Source: Chloroflexota bacterium (lineage in GTDB: Bacteria > Chloroflexota > Anaerolineae > Aggregatilineales > Phototrophicaceae). From it: a stretch of DNA of 33,238 nucleotides. The stretch covers positions 1 to 33,238 of the forward strand of contig QUBZ01000049.1 of the NCBI GenBank assembly GCA_014338005.1, in the 5' to 3' direction. Made by a program: the position numbers and the translations under genes. Below, in pieces: positions 8,007 to 15,991 of the stretch. The notes under the pieces were generated by a model. That model was not told the origin of the DNA, made no database searches, and worked only from the letters and a program-made list of their open reading frames with translations. How positions within the stretch are numbered: position 1 is the stretch's first letter; each line of letters begins with the position of its first letter.

Positions 8007-8136
8007 GGGTGTGCCTTTCTGTTATAGACAGGTTGACAAAAACAGCGGGCGCTAACTTAACAGACCGCCCCCGCGCGGTCAAGGGCGACCGGCAGGGGCC
8101 GAAGGGTTTTTACGGCGTGTGATAATTTCAGACGGC

Positions 8137-10101
8137 CTAAACATACAGCACATACTGCGCCAGGAAGGCCAGCACGCTGTTGTAATAATGTTCGATGGTT
8201 TCCGGCTTGCGCCAGCCGTGTCCCTCACCGGGGTACACGTGATAGATGTGCGGCACGCCGCGCGCCCGCAGCGATTCGACAATCGTATCCGACTGGCTGC
8301 GCGGCACAACCTGATCGTCCTCGCCCTGGAAGACCGCCAGCGGGTCTGTAATCCGGTGCGCGTGGAAGATCGGCGACCGCTCGCGGTAGACGGCGGCAGC
8401 CTGCGGCAGCGGGCCGAGAATCGAATCCAGGTAGCGTTCCTCGAACTTGTGCGTATCGGTCGCCAGGGCGAACTGGTTGCTGACGCCGAAGGCGCTGATG
8501 CCGGCCTTGTAAAAGCCCGGCTTTTCCACCAGCGATTGTAAAACGGTGAACCCCCCGGCGCTGCCGCCCATGATGACGAACTTCGACGGGTCGGCCAACC
8601 CCTGCTGCGCCAGCGAAGCCGCGCCGGTCGCGCAGTCCTGTACATCGTAGATGCCCCAACTGCCGCGCAGTTTATTCATATAGGCCTTGCCGTAGCCGGT
8701 GCTGCCCCGGTAGTTAACCATCAACACGGCATACCCCCGCGTGGCGAAAAACTGCGCCAGCGGCGAGTAGCCGGCCTTCGCCTGCGCGGTCGGGCCGCCG
8801 TGAACGTGGACGATCAGCGGCGGCGCTTCCGGTCCCTCGAAGCGGTCGCTGGTTGGGGCGTAATACAGGCCGTGAACCGTCTCGCCGTCGTGTCCCGTCC
8901 AGGTAATGGCGCGCGCGGCGGCAAGCTGTTCGGGCGGGATTGTCTCGGTGGTGGCGCGGCGGTGAATGTAAACCGTTTCCTGCGCCGGCGGGCTGACGAT
9001 CACGCTGATACCGGGCGGCTGGTCAGGGGCGGGCGCGAGGCGCGGCGGGAGGTTCGGCTCATCAAACGGCAGGCTGATGATTCGGAGCGGCGTCTGCGTC
9101 CCGGACGCGATCACGGCGACAGTATCATACCGAGGCGATACCGCCACCTGCTGCATATCGGTATAGGCTTCCAATCCCGGCAGCCGGTCGGTTTTGCCGG
9201 TTCGCAGGTCATACCGCCACAGGCTGGCAAAACCCTGCTCGCCGCGCAGGTAAACCAGCCGTTTGCTACCGGCGGCCCATCCGTAAGTGCGGACGCCCTG
9301 CACCCAGGCCGGCGCGCCATGATCGGCCTCGGCGGTGGTGATTTGCCGGTGCGTTTTTTGCTCCAGGTCATAAAGATAAAGCTGGTTCCAGCCGGTCTGG
9401 TCGCTGATGTAGGCCAGGTAGCGGCCATCCGGCGAAAACTCCGGCTGGAAGATAGCGACTTCGGCGCTGCCGGCCAGCGTTTCGGCGGCGGCCACAAACG
9501 GGGCTTCCCGATCATAATCCAGCCTCAGCAGGCGCAGTTCCGTGCCATCCCAGGGCATCTGGGGATGATCCCAGGCGATATAGGCGATATACGCCCCACC
9601 AGGGTGCCAGGCCGGCTGCATGACAAAATCCGTCCCGGCAGCTAACCGGCGCGGCCACTGGCTGCCCTCGGCGTCCACCAGCGCCAGGCAGTCGGCGCGT
9701 TCGTAGGTGTGGACATAAACCAGCCAGCGGCCATCGGCGGACAGGCGCGGCGCGGCGGCTGCGCCGAACGCGGGCGTAATAGGGCGCGCGCTGCCGCATA
9801 CTAACGGCTGCCGGTAAAGCCGACCATCCGGCCCGGCGAAAAAAACCGACCCGTCGGCCACCGTAAAATCGCCGCCGCCGTACCCCACCCGCGCCCGCAC
9901 CGACAGCTCGCCGGTCAAATCACGCGGGGCGGCTGCGCCCTGCTGCGCCACCAGCACCCCCACCGCGCCCCGGCCTTCCAGCCACACCAGCGTATCGCCT
10001 GTGGTATCCCACTGAACATCATCCAGGCGCAGCGCGCCCGCCAGCGCCTTTGGCGAGATTGGACTGCTCCATGTCCCAAACTGGCGCAAAATTTTCGTCA
10101 T
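8137..10101 (-). CDS. S9 family prolyl-oligopeptidase-type serine peptidase
   Basis: Cytoplasmic-looking peptidase of 654 residues with no signal peptide. The N-terminal two thirds has WD40/TolB-like beta-propeller repeats (SADGRWLVYV, SPDGRYLAYISDQTGWNQLYLYD). The C-terminal alpha/beta-hydrolase domain has HVHGGPTAQ, YRGSTGYG, and the triad Ser514 (GGSAGG), Asp near 596 (GEDDQVVP) and His628 (GEGHGW), as in acylaminoacyl-peptidases and dipeptidyl peptidases, which cut short peptides. The frame opens at 10128, but the ATG at 10101 is preferred: AAAGGAG (10109-10115) stands seven bases before it, and 10127-10133 is the T-tract of a terminator. The gene sits behind a promoter, a structured leader and that terminator, so its expression is probably set by readthrough or by transcription starting closer in. 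Confidence 0.9.
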   Translation of the reverse strand: MTKILRQFGTWSSPISPKALAGALRLDDVQWDTTGDTLVWLEGRGAVGVLVAQQGAAAPRDLTGELSVRARVGYGGGDFTVADGSVFFAGPDGRLYRQPLVCGSARPITPAFGAAAAPRLSADGRWLVYVHTYERADCLALVDAEGSQWPRRLAAGTDFVMQPAWHPGGAYIAYIAWDHPQMPWDGTELRLLRLDYDREAPFVAAAETLAGSAEVAIFQPEFSPDGRYLAYISDQTGWNQLYLYDLEQKTHRQITTAEADHGAPAWVQGVRTYGWAAGSKRLVYLRGEQGFASLWRYDLRTGKTDRLPGLEAYTDMQQVAVSPRYDTVAVIASGTQTPLRIISLPFDEPNLPPRLAPAPDQPPGISVIVSPPAQETVYIHRRATTETIPPEQLAAARAITWTGHDGETVHGLYYAPTSDRFEGPEAPPLIVHVHGGPTAQAKAGYSPLAQFFATRGYAVLMVNYRGSTGYGKAYMNKLRGSWGIYDVQDCATGAASLAQQGLADPSKFVIMGGSAGGFTVLQSLVEKPGFYKAGISAFGVSNQFALATDTHKFEERYLDSILGPLPQAAAVYRERSPIFHAHRITDPLAVFQGEDDQVVPRSQSDTIVESLRARGVPHIYHVYPGEGHGWRKPETIEHYYNSVLAFLAQYVLYV

Positions 10102-10126
10102 TGTGCTGCTCCTTTGCGCGTAACAC

Positions 10127-10152
10127 AAAAAAACGCCCCGCAGAGCGGGGCG
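10127..10152 (-). terminator. Intrinsic terminator in the S9 peptidase leader
   Basis: On the minus strand CGCCCCGC-TCT-GCGGGGCG (10152 to 10134), a perfect 8-bp GC-rich stem with a 3-base loop, is followed by seven T (10133-10127). This is a textbook rho-independent terminator. It points toward the S9 peptidase gene and stands only 26 bases before its start codon, so it ends the leader transcript and not an upstream gene. Confidence 0.85.
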
Positions 10153-10232
10153 CTAGTGGTCGGGCGCAGAGCGGAAAAATTTATTTAATAAACACTCTTT
10201 GGGATTGCTCCGCGCCTAACTTTAACTTTCTA
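10134..10232 (-). ncRNA. Candidate attenuator leader RNA (or small RNA) upstream of the S9 peptidase
   Basis: From a transcript start predicted near 10232, about 100 nt run to the terminator. The RNA can form a 10-bp stem: GGCGCGGAGC (10216-10207) pairs with GCUCUGCGCC (10172-10163), with one G-U pair. Its loop is A/U-rich and holds UUUAUU-A-AAUAAA. The segment CCGCUCUGCG occurs twice, once in this stem and again inside the terminator hairpin. The upstream strand could therefore also pair with the terminator copy and open it. That arrangement is typical of attenuators and riboswitches. I recognise no known riboswitch class or T-box. A stand-alone small RNA is equally possible. Confidence 0.5.
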
Positions 10233-10238
10233 ATCATC

Positions 10239-10267
10239 AGTATATGAGCATTGTCAGCCCAAGTCAA
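10239..10267 (-). promoter_or_regulatory. Sigma-70-type promoter of the S9 leader RNA
   Basis: On the minus strand TTGACT (10267-10262) and TATACT (10244-10239) each match five of six consensus bases with an ideal 17-bp spacer. The predicted start is near 10232. It drives the leader and, by readthrough, the S9 peptidase gene. Confidence 0.65.
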
Positions 10268-10538
10268 CGGGTCTGGAACACATTCGCGGCGGGGTGCGCG
10301 GCGGCTGCGCTCTGCATTATCGTTAGTTCCAAAAGGCACAATAGACCTGCCGATTATGAAAAATTTGTTAAAAGCCGATGATGGTTTCATAAAGCTTGCC
10401 CAATACTTAAGAATTAAGATTATTAAGGCGGTCGTCTTCATCAATTGTGCGCTAAAAACGCCAAGCACCGGTTGGAAAAATTCGTATATTCTGCACAAAT
10501 ATTTTGCCGGGGTTAGAAATAGGTTAACCTGGACATTT
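10268..10538. other. A+T-richer intergenic stretch without a recognisable gene
   Basis: This part of the spacer between the L,D-transpeptidase and S9 genes is visibly richer in A+T than its surroundings. Frames are open across it on both strands, but none has a credible start, RBS or recognisable protein. I see no RNA gene in it. It may be decayed or acquired sequence. Confidence 0.3.
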
Positions 10539-10563
10539 GGGGCGAATCGTTTTCGTTCGCCCC
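10539..10563. terminator. Stem-loop after the L,D-transpeptidase gene
   Basis: GGGGCGAA (10539-10546) and TTCGCCCC (10556-10563) form a perfect 8-bp stem with a 9-base loop, 16 bases beyond the stop of the minus-strand L,D-transpeptidase gene. The minus strand has no T-tract after it. It is a likely mRNA 3' end, but a weak intrinsic terminator. Confidence 0.45.
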
Positions 10564-10578
10564 AAAGCGGCGGGGTTT

Positions 10579-12279
10579 TTAAGAAGCCAGCGCCAACTGC
10601 CCAAGCTGGCTCTGCGGCGGATAATCGCGCGAGATGATCTCCACCAGCGTGCCTTCCTGCGCCCAGTCGTACAGCAGTTTGGCGTTGTCGTTCTGGGACA
10701 TCACGCAGCCGAAGGTATACGGCGCGCCGACGCTGCCGCCGCCCAGGTACGCGCCGTTGGGCAGCAGCACCGCGCCATGAAAACCGTTCATCAGCCCCGG
10801 CTGGACTTCGTAAATGCCCATGAACCAGTACATCTCCCACTGGCCGCAGCCGGCGCTGCTGCACAGGGTATAACTGCTGCCACGCGCCACCTCGTCGTGG
10901 CCGAGGATTTGAAATACGCCCGGATAGGTCGGGTAATCCGGCAGGCCGGACGAAATGAGCCAGTTAAAAACCGGCCGGCCGTTTTCGTAGGCCACCAGCC
11001 TTTGCCGGTCTAGGTCAACGATGATTCGCTTGTTGGGCGTGGGCATCAGCGGCAGCGTCACATCGCGCGAGGGCAGATTGATTACATCGCCGATGGAGAG
11101 CCGGTTCAGGTCGCGCCCTTCGTTGGCGGCTTCGATGAGGTTGTACGGCATCCCGGTTTTCCGCGCGATGCGGTAGCCGGTGTCCCCGGCCACCACCTCG
11201 TAGGTTGTCGGTCGGTAGCGAATCCGCAGCAGGATGGAATCGCGCTGGTCGCGGATGGCCTGCCGAAGCTGCTCCCGCGTCTCCTGCGGCTCCAGGTAGC
11301 GCAGGCTGCCGGAGGGGTTGAGGGTGCGGTTTTGCGCTTCAATGAACGGCCCCAGCGTTTCTGCCCGCAGATCAAGGCCGTCGGGTGTCACTTCCAGCCA
11401 GGAAGCGAAGACCGTCTTATCGGTTGACCAGGCTAACAGCTCGTCCTTGAAGGGGTCGTAGCCGGCGATGACCGGGGGATTCTGGATAATGCGGCGCGCT
11501 GCTTCGAGATATGGTTCGGGGTCGGCGGCCAGCGGCGGCAGTGACGACATCAGCAGGTCAAGGTGGCCGCTGCGGACAATCGTTACCGGGTCCCGCATCA
11601 GCCTGTCCATCATCTGCGGCACGTTGAGCATCCGGCCTTCATGCCCCGGCACGCCCACTACCTCGCCGTCGCGCCATTCGTAGCCGGCGTTGTACGGCGC
11701 GATGTCGGTGTGGGCGGTGAGGTCGAGCAGGAAATTCTGCGCCACGTCGTAATCCACGCTGACAGCCGGCCAGATTTCATAGCCCATCGGGATGCCGGAC
11801 AGCCCGACGCCGCGCGCCGCCTCGGCCACGCCGTCCGCGTCCAGCAGCAGGCCAAGTTCAGCAGGCGTGGCCGTCCACGACCGCTCACCGTCCACCAGCC
11901 GGATGCGAAGGCGGGTGTTCCAGGCATCGCGCAGGGCTGCCGCTGCCTCCGGCACGGTGCGGTCGCCCAGGTGGACGCCCAGCGCCCACACATTCGGGAA
12001 AATCCGCCCCTGGACGACATAAGAGCCGGCGAACAGAACGGCCAGCGCCAGGACGATCACCGCTGCCGCCAGCCGAACCGCCGGCGTGTGGCGGGCATAC
12101 CACCAGGCATCCCGCGCCAGCAGGCTTATGCGGCCCCATATGCGCTCGCCGCCGGGCAGATGAACCGCCTCGGCCAGCCGCGACACGCGCTCCAACGCCG
12201 GCGCGCGCCGGCTGCGCCGCGCCATATGCCGCTCGCGGGCTTTGTTTTTTCGTCGGGTTCCGGGTTCGTATACATCCAT
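10579..12279 (-). CDS. L,D-transpeptidase (YkuD) with peptidoglycan-binding and LysM domains
   Basis: Membrane-anchored cell-wall enzyme of 566 residues. A basic cytoplasmic N-terminus is followed by one membrane helix (about 68-88), then a PG-binding/VanW-associated type region starting GRIFPNVWALGVHLGD, a LysM domain (TYEVVAGDTGYRIARKTGMPYN...GDVINLPS, about 343-390), and a C-terminal YkuD catalytic domain. The YkuD domain shows IIVDLDRQRLVAYENG at its start, H501 (FHGA) and the nucleophilic Cys525 in SVGAPYTFGCVMS. The more usual His before GC is Phe here. The family makes 3-3 cross-links in peptidoglycan or attaches proteins to it. It lies 53 bases downstream of the EEP-family gene on the same strand, so the two may share a transcript. 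A second in-frame ATG after 18 codons is a possible alternative start. Confidence 0.88.
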   Translation of the reverse strand: MDVYEPGTRRKNKARERHMARRSRRAPALERVSRLAEAVHLPGGERIWGRISLLARDAWWYARHTPAVRLAAAVIVLALAVLFAGSYVVQGRIFPNVWALGVHLGDRTVPEAAAALRDAWNTRLRIRLVDGERSWTATPAELGLLLDADGVAEAARGVGLSGIPMGYEIWPAVSVDYDVAQNFLLDLTAHTDIAPYNAGYEWRDGEVVGVPGHEGRMLNVPQMMDRLMRDPVTIVRSGHLDLLMSSLPPLAADPEPYLEAARRIIQNPPVIAGYDPFKDELLAWSTDKTVFASWLEVTPDGLDLRAETLGPFIEAQNRTLNPSGSLRYLEPQETREQLRQAIRDQRDSILLRIRYRPTTYEVVAGDTGYRIARKTGMPYNLIEAANEGRDLNRLSIGDVINLPSRDVTLPLMPTPNKRIIVDLDRQRLVAYENGRPVFNWLISSGLPDYPTYPGVFQILGHDEVARGSSYTLCSSAGCGQWEMYWFMGIYEVQPGLMNGFHGAVLLPNGAYLGGGSVGAPYTFGCVMSQNDNAKLLYDWAQEGTLVEIISRDYPPQSQLGQLALAS

Positions 12280-12332
12280 CGCGCCAGTTCCGAATAAGGG
12301 CGAAACCGAGTGACTTTTTGGTTTCTATCCTA

Positions 12333-13412
12333 TCACATTTTGGACGAAACCGACGAACCCGGCAGCAGTTCCAGCATCGCCAGCACCGGCAGGTGGTCAG
12401 AGCCAAGCTGCGGCCCGCGCCGGGCATCCAGGGCGCGGAAGTGGTCGCTGTGCCACAGGTAATCTATGCGGATGAGCGGCGGCAGGAAGGCCGGCAGGCC
12501 GCGCGCCGCGCTAACCGGCCACGTCCCGCCGAAGCCGCGCCCCGCCGTCCGGAAGGCGTCGTTAAGCTGCGCGGCCAGCAGCCGGTAGGTATCGCTCTGG
12601 TCGCTGGTGTTAAAATCGCCGCCCACGATGAAGGGGTACGGCTCTGCCCGCAGGTGGCGCAGCAGCCCGGCGATCTGCCGGTTGCGGATGCTGTCATCAA
12701 AACCGAGCGCCACCTGAAGGTACATATTATCCACCGGCAGCGACAGGCGCGTTTCCGCCACCGGCCACGCCAGATGTACGTTGTAGACGGCCACGATCTG
12801 GCCGTCCACGTCCAGCAGCAGGCGCAGGGGCATGGCCGCTTCCGGCGTTTCAAGATCAATGTAAGCCTCGTCCAGAATCGGATAACGCGACAGCGTGACG
12901 TTGCCGCCCCAGCGCGCCTGGTCGGGCTGCACCGACTGGTACGGGTACAGGTCTTTCAGGCCTTCCAGCCGTTCGTTGTTATAAATCGGCGCGACTTCTT
13001 GCAGCAGCACCAGGTCGGCCCCGCTGTGGCGAATCCATTCCTCGACTGTTTTCAGGCGGCGGTTATTTCCCCAGATGTTGAAGGTCAGCACCTGGATGGT
13101 ACTGCCGGAAGCAGGCGCTTCCGCCCTGGGCAGGTAGTACGGCCCGATCCAGAAGCCGCCCAGCGCGGCCAGCGGCAGCAGCCGCAGCGCCGTTAAACGC
13201 GCGCGCGCCAGCGCCGCCAGCGCCAGCAGGGGCAGCAGCGGCAAAAAGAGCAGATGCGCGAACGTATTCAACAGCGACAGCCACCAGAAGCCGTCGCCAA
13301 ACAGCAGGCGCAGCGCCAGATAAACGACCATCGCCGCCGCGTACAGGTTGGCAGCTGCGGGCAGCAGCAGTTTTATGATTTTAAACGTTCCTGAAAATTT
13401 GCTTCGAGCCAA
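12333..13412 (-). CDS. Membrane-anchored endonuclease/exonuclease/phosphatase (EEP) family protein
   Basis: Protein of 359 residues with hydrophobic helices in its first 100 residues, then a metal-dependent EEP hydrolase domain that should face outside. Visible motifs are QVLTFNIWGNN (first metal-site Asn), GADLVLLQEV (metal Glu), YNVHLAWP, GGDFNTSD (catalytic Asp and Asn), RIDYLWHS and GSDHLPVLA (catalytic Asp-His). Members cleave phosphodiesters in nucleic acids, lipids or nucleotides; the membrane-bound form is similar to YafD/YbhP-type proteins, whose substrates are unsettled. Translation starts at TTG 13412, with AGAGGAA about eight bases upstream. It is followed by the L,D-transpeptidase gene, which may hint at an envelope role. 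Confidence 0.83.
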   Translation of the reverse strand: MARSKFSGTFKIIKLLLPAAANLYAAAMVVYLALRLLFGDGFWWLSLLNTFAHLLFLPLLPLLALAALARARLTALRLLPLAALGGFWIGPYYLPRAEAPASGSTIQVLTFNIWGNNRRLKTVEEWIRHSGADLVLLQEVAPIYNNERLEGLKDLYPYQSVQPDQARWGGNVTLSRYPILDEAYIDLETPEAAMPLRLLLDVDGQIVAVYNVHLAWPVAETRLSLPVDNMYLQVALGFDDSIRNRQIAGLLRHLRAEPYPFIVGGDFNTSDQSDTYRLLAAQLNDAFRTAGRGFGGTWPVSAARGLPAFLPPLIRIDYLWHSDHFRALDARRGPQLGSDHLPVLAMLELLPGSSVSSKM

Positions 13413-13492
13413 CGTGTTTCCTCTTGGTAGGTGTGCTTCTCAAAACTGCGCGCTATCGTAGTGTACACCCCTTTCCGCCGCCTAAGAATCAA

Positions 13493-13513
13493 AACGCCCC
13501 AAATGGGGGCGTT
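13493..13513 (-). terminator. Terminator after the sigma/anti-sigma/DUF2892 cluster
   Basis: AACGCCCC (13493-13500) and GGGGCGTT (13506-13513) form a perfect 8-bp stem with a 5-base loop, 23 bases beyond the DUF2892 stop. On the minus strand it continues into TTGATTC, a short U-rich tail. On the plus strand AAGGTTTTT follows, so it may work in both directions. Confidence 0.6.
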
Positions 13514-13535
13514 AAGGTTTTTCAGACAGGTAGAA

Positions 13536-13733
13536 TCAGGCTTTGTTATTTTTGACCGCGCAGGTGCTGATGCCGAAAGGCATGTACAGCGGACACCAGC
13601 CGATGAGTGCCGTCCCGATGAAGATCAACCCCAGCGCACCCAACCAGGTCTGGAAATACAACCCGGCCAGCACTACCGCCGCGCCCAGAACCAACCGCAC
13701 TACACGATCTACGCTGCCTACATTACGAACCAT
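13536..13733 (-). CDS. DUF2892 (YgaP-like transmembrane) protein
   Basis: Small membrane protein of 65 residues. NVGSVDRVVRLVLGAAVV at the N-terminus and GLIFIGTALIGWCPLYMPFGIST at the C-terminus are the typical pattern of DUF2892, a two-helix inner-membrane module also found at the end of the rhodanese protein YgaP. The conserved G-CPLY-FGI segment with its cysteine is present, and a second cysteine follows in STCAV. No rhodanese domain is attached. A GGAGAGG motif lies about nine bases before the ATG. It follows the sigma and anti-sigma genes on the same strand, with a hairpin terminator after it, suggesting one transcript. The function of the family is not established; links to sulfur or redox chemistry are inferred from YgaP. 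Confidence 0.85.
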   Translation of the reverse strand: MVRNVGSVDRVVRLVLGAAVVLAGLYFQTWLGALGLIFIGTALIGWCPLYMPFGISTCAVKNNKA

Positions 13734-13826
13734 TGTCTCAACCTCTCCTGTTAAGGCGTATCACTTGCTATGCCTGTTAGATGCACAGAGCGCCAAAAGG
13801 TTACAGACAATTTTCGGCCTTCGATG

Positions 13827-14099
13827 TTATTCGCAGTCTTCCGCCGGACGGGCAACCAGCGCCTTTTCCAGCCGGTCGTACAGGGCGGCATGACGCCGGG
13901 GCGAAAGTCCCTGCTGCTGGCCGCGCTGCCGGTAGAGCAAAATGGTGCGCTGCGTGGTGTCCAGCACAACATGGCAGTTTTTGCAGGTGGCAAGGTGCTG
14001 GCGGGCTTCCTCGGCCAGGCTTTCGCTCAGGTTATTGTCAATATAATCGGACAAATAATGGATCAGGGTTTCACAGTCCATCGGGTCATCCTCATTCAT
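13827..14099 (-). CDS. Zinc-finger anti-sigma factor
   Basis: Soluble protein of 90 residues with the anti-sigma zinc-binding motif (zf-HC2 type): Cys9 in an N-terminal helix, then H35-x3-C39-x2-C42 in RQHLATCKNC. In this family the module holds an ECF sigma factor inactive until a signal, often redox or ligand binding at the zinc site, releases it. No membrane helix is seen, so it is a cytoplasmic anti-sigma like RsrA or ChrR. It is encoded 27 bases downstream of the ECF sigma gene, the usual arrangement of partner pairs. A second in-frame ATG six codons in (PMDCET) is possible. Confidence 0.85.
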   Translation of the reverse strand: MNEDDPMDCETLIHYLSDYIDNNLSESLAEEARQHLATCKNCHVVLDTTQRTILLYRQRGQQQGLSPRRHAALYDRLEKALVARPAEDCE

Positions 14100-14126
14100 T
14101 CTGTATATACACGATCTATCGTGTCT

Positions 14127-14711
14127 CTAAGCCTGCGCGCGCTCATCAAAATACGCGGCCAGTTTTTCGCGCAGGGCCAACCGCGCCCGGTGCAGGCGCA
14201 CTTTCACCAGCGACTCACTGATGCTGAGGATGCGCGCGGTTTCGGCGGTGGAAAGCTCGTCCACGTCACGCAGCAGAAAGACGGCACGCAGTTCCGGCTT
14301 CAGGCTGGCAATAGCACGCTCCATCTCGCCTGCCGCCTCGGCGCTGTCCAGCAGCGCATCCGGCATGGTTGACCAGTCGGTGAAGCTGGCGGGCATCCTG
14401 TCCGGCTCGGCATCTTCGTCCAGTTCTACCTCTGGCCGCACCCGGCGCAGGCGCATCAGACACTCATTATAGCCAACGCGGTACAGCCAGGTGCCGATGT
14501 CAGACCGCCCTTCAAAGTGGTCTATGTGTTTGATGAGGGCGAGAAACGTATTCTGCACCACGCCATCGGCCTGCTGCTCGTCACGCAGCATACCGGCGGC
14601 CAGGCGATAGATTTTGTCGGCATGGGCCTCGAACAACGCGGACAGCGCGGCGGGATCGCGGCGTTTGAGGGCCGCTATAAGCGTCTGTTCGTCTTGGAGG
14701 GCAGGTTTCAT
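14127..14711 (-). CDS. ECF-subfamily RNA polymerase sigma factor
   Basis: Alternative sigma factor of 194 residues. Region 2 spans about 19-88 (ALFEAHADKIYRLAAGML ... TFLALIKHIDHFEGRSDIGTWLYRV), recognising the -10 element. Region 4 spans about 133-185 (LKPELRAVFLLRDVDELSTA, then ETARILSISESLVKVRLHRA), a helix-turn-helix for the -35 element. No region 3 is present, as expected for ECF sigma factors. The linker is rich in acidic residues. It is the first gene of a three-gene minus-strand cluster with its likely anti-sigma factor and a DUF2892 membrane protein. Autoregulation is common in the family, but I cannot identify its target promoter. An AGGAT motif lies upstream of the ATG. Confidence 0.93.
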   Translation of the reverse strand: MKPALQDEQTLIAALKRRDPAALSALFEAHADKIYRLAAGMLRDEQQADGVVQNTFLALIKHIDHFEGRSDIGTWLYRVGYNECLMRLRRVRPEVELDEDAEPDRMPASFTDWSTMPDALLDSAEAAGEMERAIASLKPELRAVFLLRDVDELSTAETARILSISESLVKVRLHRARLALREKLAAYFDERAQA

Positions 14712-14805
14712 AAAACATCTTTATCCTGGATAGGCATTGTCTGGCTGTTATACGTCGAATCGTCTTGGTTTGGATGTGTGGAGTGTCCAGCGTTTTCCGC
14801 GCTTT

Positions 14806-15987
14806 TCAGCCGTTCCAGGTTTCGCGCAGCAGCGCGGCGTAGTTTTGCCCCGGCGTAATCTGCCCCAGCACAACCGGATGCGCCGCGCCGGTGAGCGCCG
14901 GCAGCGTGCCGGGGCGGGCGTGCCAGCTTTCGTAGGCCAGCAGCGCGAACACCAGCGCCTCTTTGTGCTTGCTGCTCAGGCCGATGTCCTCGTGCATCAG
15001 CAGGCGGCTGTCCGGCAGTTCGGCGCGCAGCCGCTCCACCAGAACCGGATTAAAACGTCCGCCCCCGCCGAGGAAAACTTCCGCCGGCGGCGCGGGGGCA
15101 AAACGTCGGTAGGCGTCCGCGATGCTGGCGGCGGTTAAAGCCGTGAGCGTGGCGGCGATGCTGCCGTCGTCCAGGCCGCGCGCCCGGCCTTCGGCGGCCA
15201 GCCGCGCCGCTTCCGCCGCGCCGAACAATTCGCGCCCGGTGGTTTTGGGTGGGCGGCGCTCGTAATACGGGTGCGCCAGCAGAAGACGCAGCCAGCCCTC
15301 ATCCACCATGCCCTGCCGCGCCAGCGCCCCGTCACGGTCATAGGCCGCCCGCCCGTTGGTGAAAATCGCCACCGCGCCGTCTATCAGGGCGTTGCCGGGG
15401 CCGGTATCGAAGGCCAGCGGCGGATTAACGGCATCCGCCAGCGGCGGCAGAAAAGTCACATTGCCGATGCCGCCGATGTTCTGGACGGCCCGCCAGGCGG
15501 TGGGATGCCGCAGCAGCAGCCAGTCGGCGTAGGCCGTCAGCGGCGCGCCCTGTCCCCCGGCGGCCACATCGCGCGGGCGGAAATTGCTGATGGTGGTGAT
15601 GCCGGTGCGCTCCGCCAGCACGGACGCTTCGGTGATTTGCAGCGTGGCGCTCACGCGGCCATCCGGTTCGACGGCGTGCCACACCGTCTGCCCGTGCGAG
15701 CCGATCAGGTGGATGTCCGCCGGCGTTTTCCCGGCCTCGCGGATGAGGCGCAGCGCGGCGGCGGCGAAACGTTCGCCCAGGTCGAAATGAAGCCGGCACA
15801 GCCCGTCCACGCGCGACCGTTCCGGCAAACAGGCGTCCAGGATGCGGCGCTGAAAACCGGCCTCATATGGTTCGGTTAAAGCGTGCAGGATACGCGCGCT
15901 CAGGGCGGGCGGCGCGCCGGTGATCTCGCACAGGGCGGCGTCAATGCCATCGGCGGACGTGCCGGACATCAGGCCGACCACATACAT
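14806..15987 (-). CDS. anmK: Anhydro-N-acetylmuramic acid kinase
   Basis: Cytoplasmic kinase of 393 residues, the usual AnmK length. It hydrolyses the 1,6-anhydro bond of anhydro-MurNAc and phosphorylates it to MurNAc-6-P, feeding peptidoglycan fragments back into metabolism. The start YVVGLMSGTSADGIDAALCEI is the diagnostic ATP-site signature, followed by IGSHGQTVWH, ISNFRPRDVAAGGQGAPL, NIGGIGNVTFL, AFDTGPGNALID and a C-terminal EVFLGGGGRFN motif. The start codon is four bases past the stop of the GT4 gene, so the two are almost certainly co-transcribed. No MurQ etherase or anhydro-MurNAc transporter lies in the window. Confidence 0.95.
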   Translation of the reverse strand: MYVVGLMSGTSADGIDAALCEITGAPPALSARILHALTEPYEAGFQRRILDACLPERSRVDGLCRLHFDLGERFAAAALRLIREAGKTPADIHLIGSHGQTVWHAVEPDGRVSATLQITEASVLAERTGITTISNFRPRDVAAGGQGAPLTAYADWLLLRHPTAWRAVQNIGGIGNVTFLPPLADAVNPPLAFDTGPGNALIDGAVAIFTNGRAAYDRDGALARQGMVDEGWLRLLLAHPYYERRPPKTTGRELFGAAEAARLAAEGRARGLDDGSIAATLTALTAASIADAYRRFAPAPPAEVFLGGGGRFNPVLVERLRAELPDSRLLMHEDIGLSSKHKEALVFALLAYESWHARPGTLPALTGAAHPVVLGQITPGQNYAALLRETWNG

Positions 15988-15991
15988 GATT

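Noticed and set aside
8063..8080. Hairpin GACCGC/GCGGTC as a terminator of the S9 gene
   Set aside because: Only six pairs, more than 50 bases from the stop, and no T-tract.
10102..10128. Upstream ATG at 10128 as the start of the S9 peptidase
   Set aside because: It falls in the terminator T-tract, has no RBS, and adds residues with no family match; ATG 10101 has an excellent Shine-Dalgarno.
10181..10237. An 18-residue leader-peptide frame (minus strand) starting at the ATG just after the -10 box of the S9 leader
   Set aside because: The ATG lies only two bases after the -10 element, upstream of the expected transcript start, so it would not be in the RNA. No regulatory run of one amino acid is visible.
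10251..10637. Plus-strand 128-codon frame in the A+T-rich spacer
   Set aside because: No RBS, no recognisable protein, and its second half runs antisense into the L,D-transpeptidase gene.
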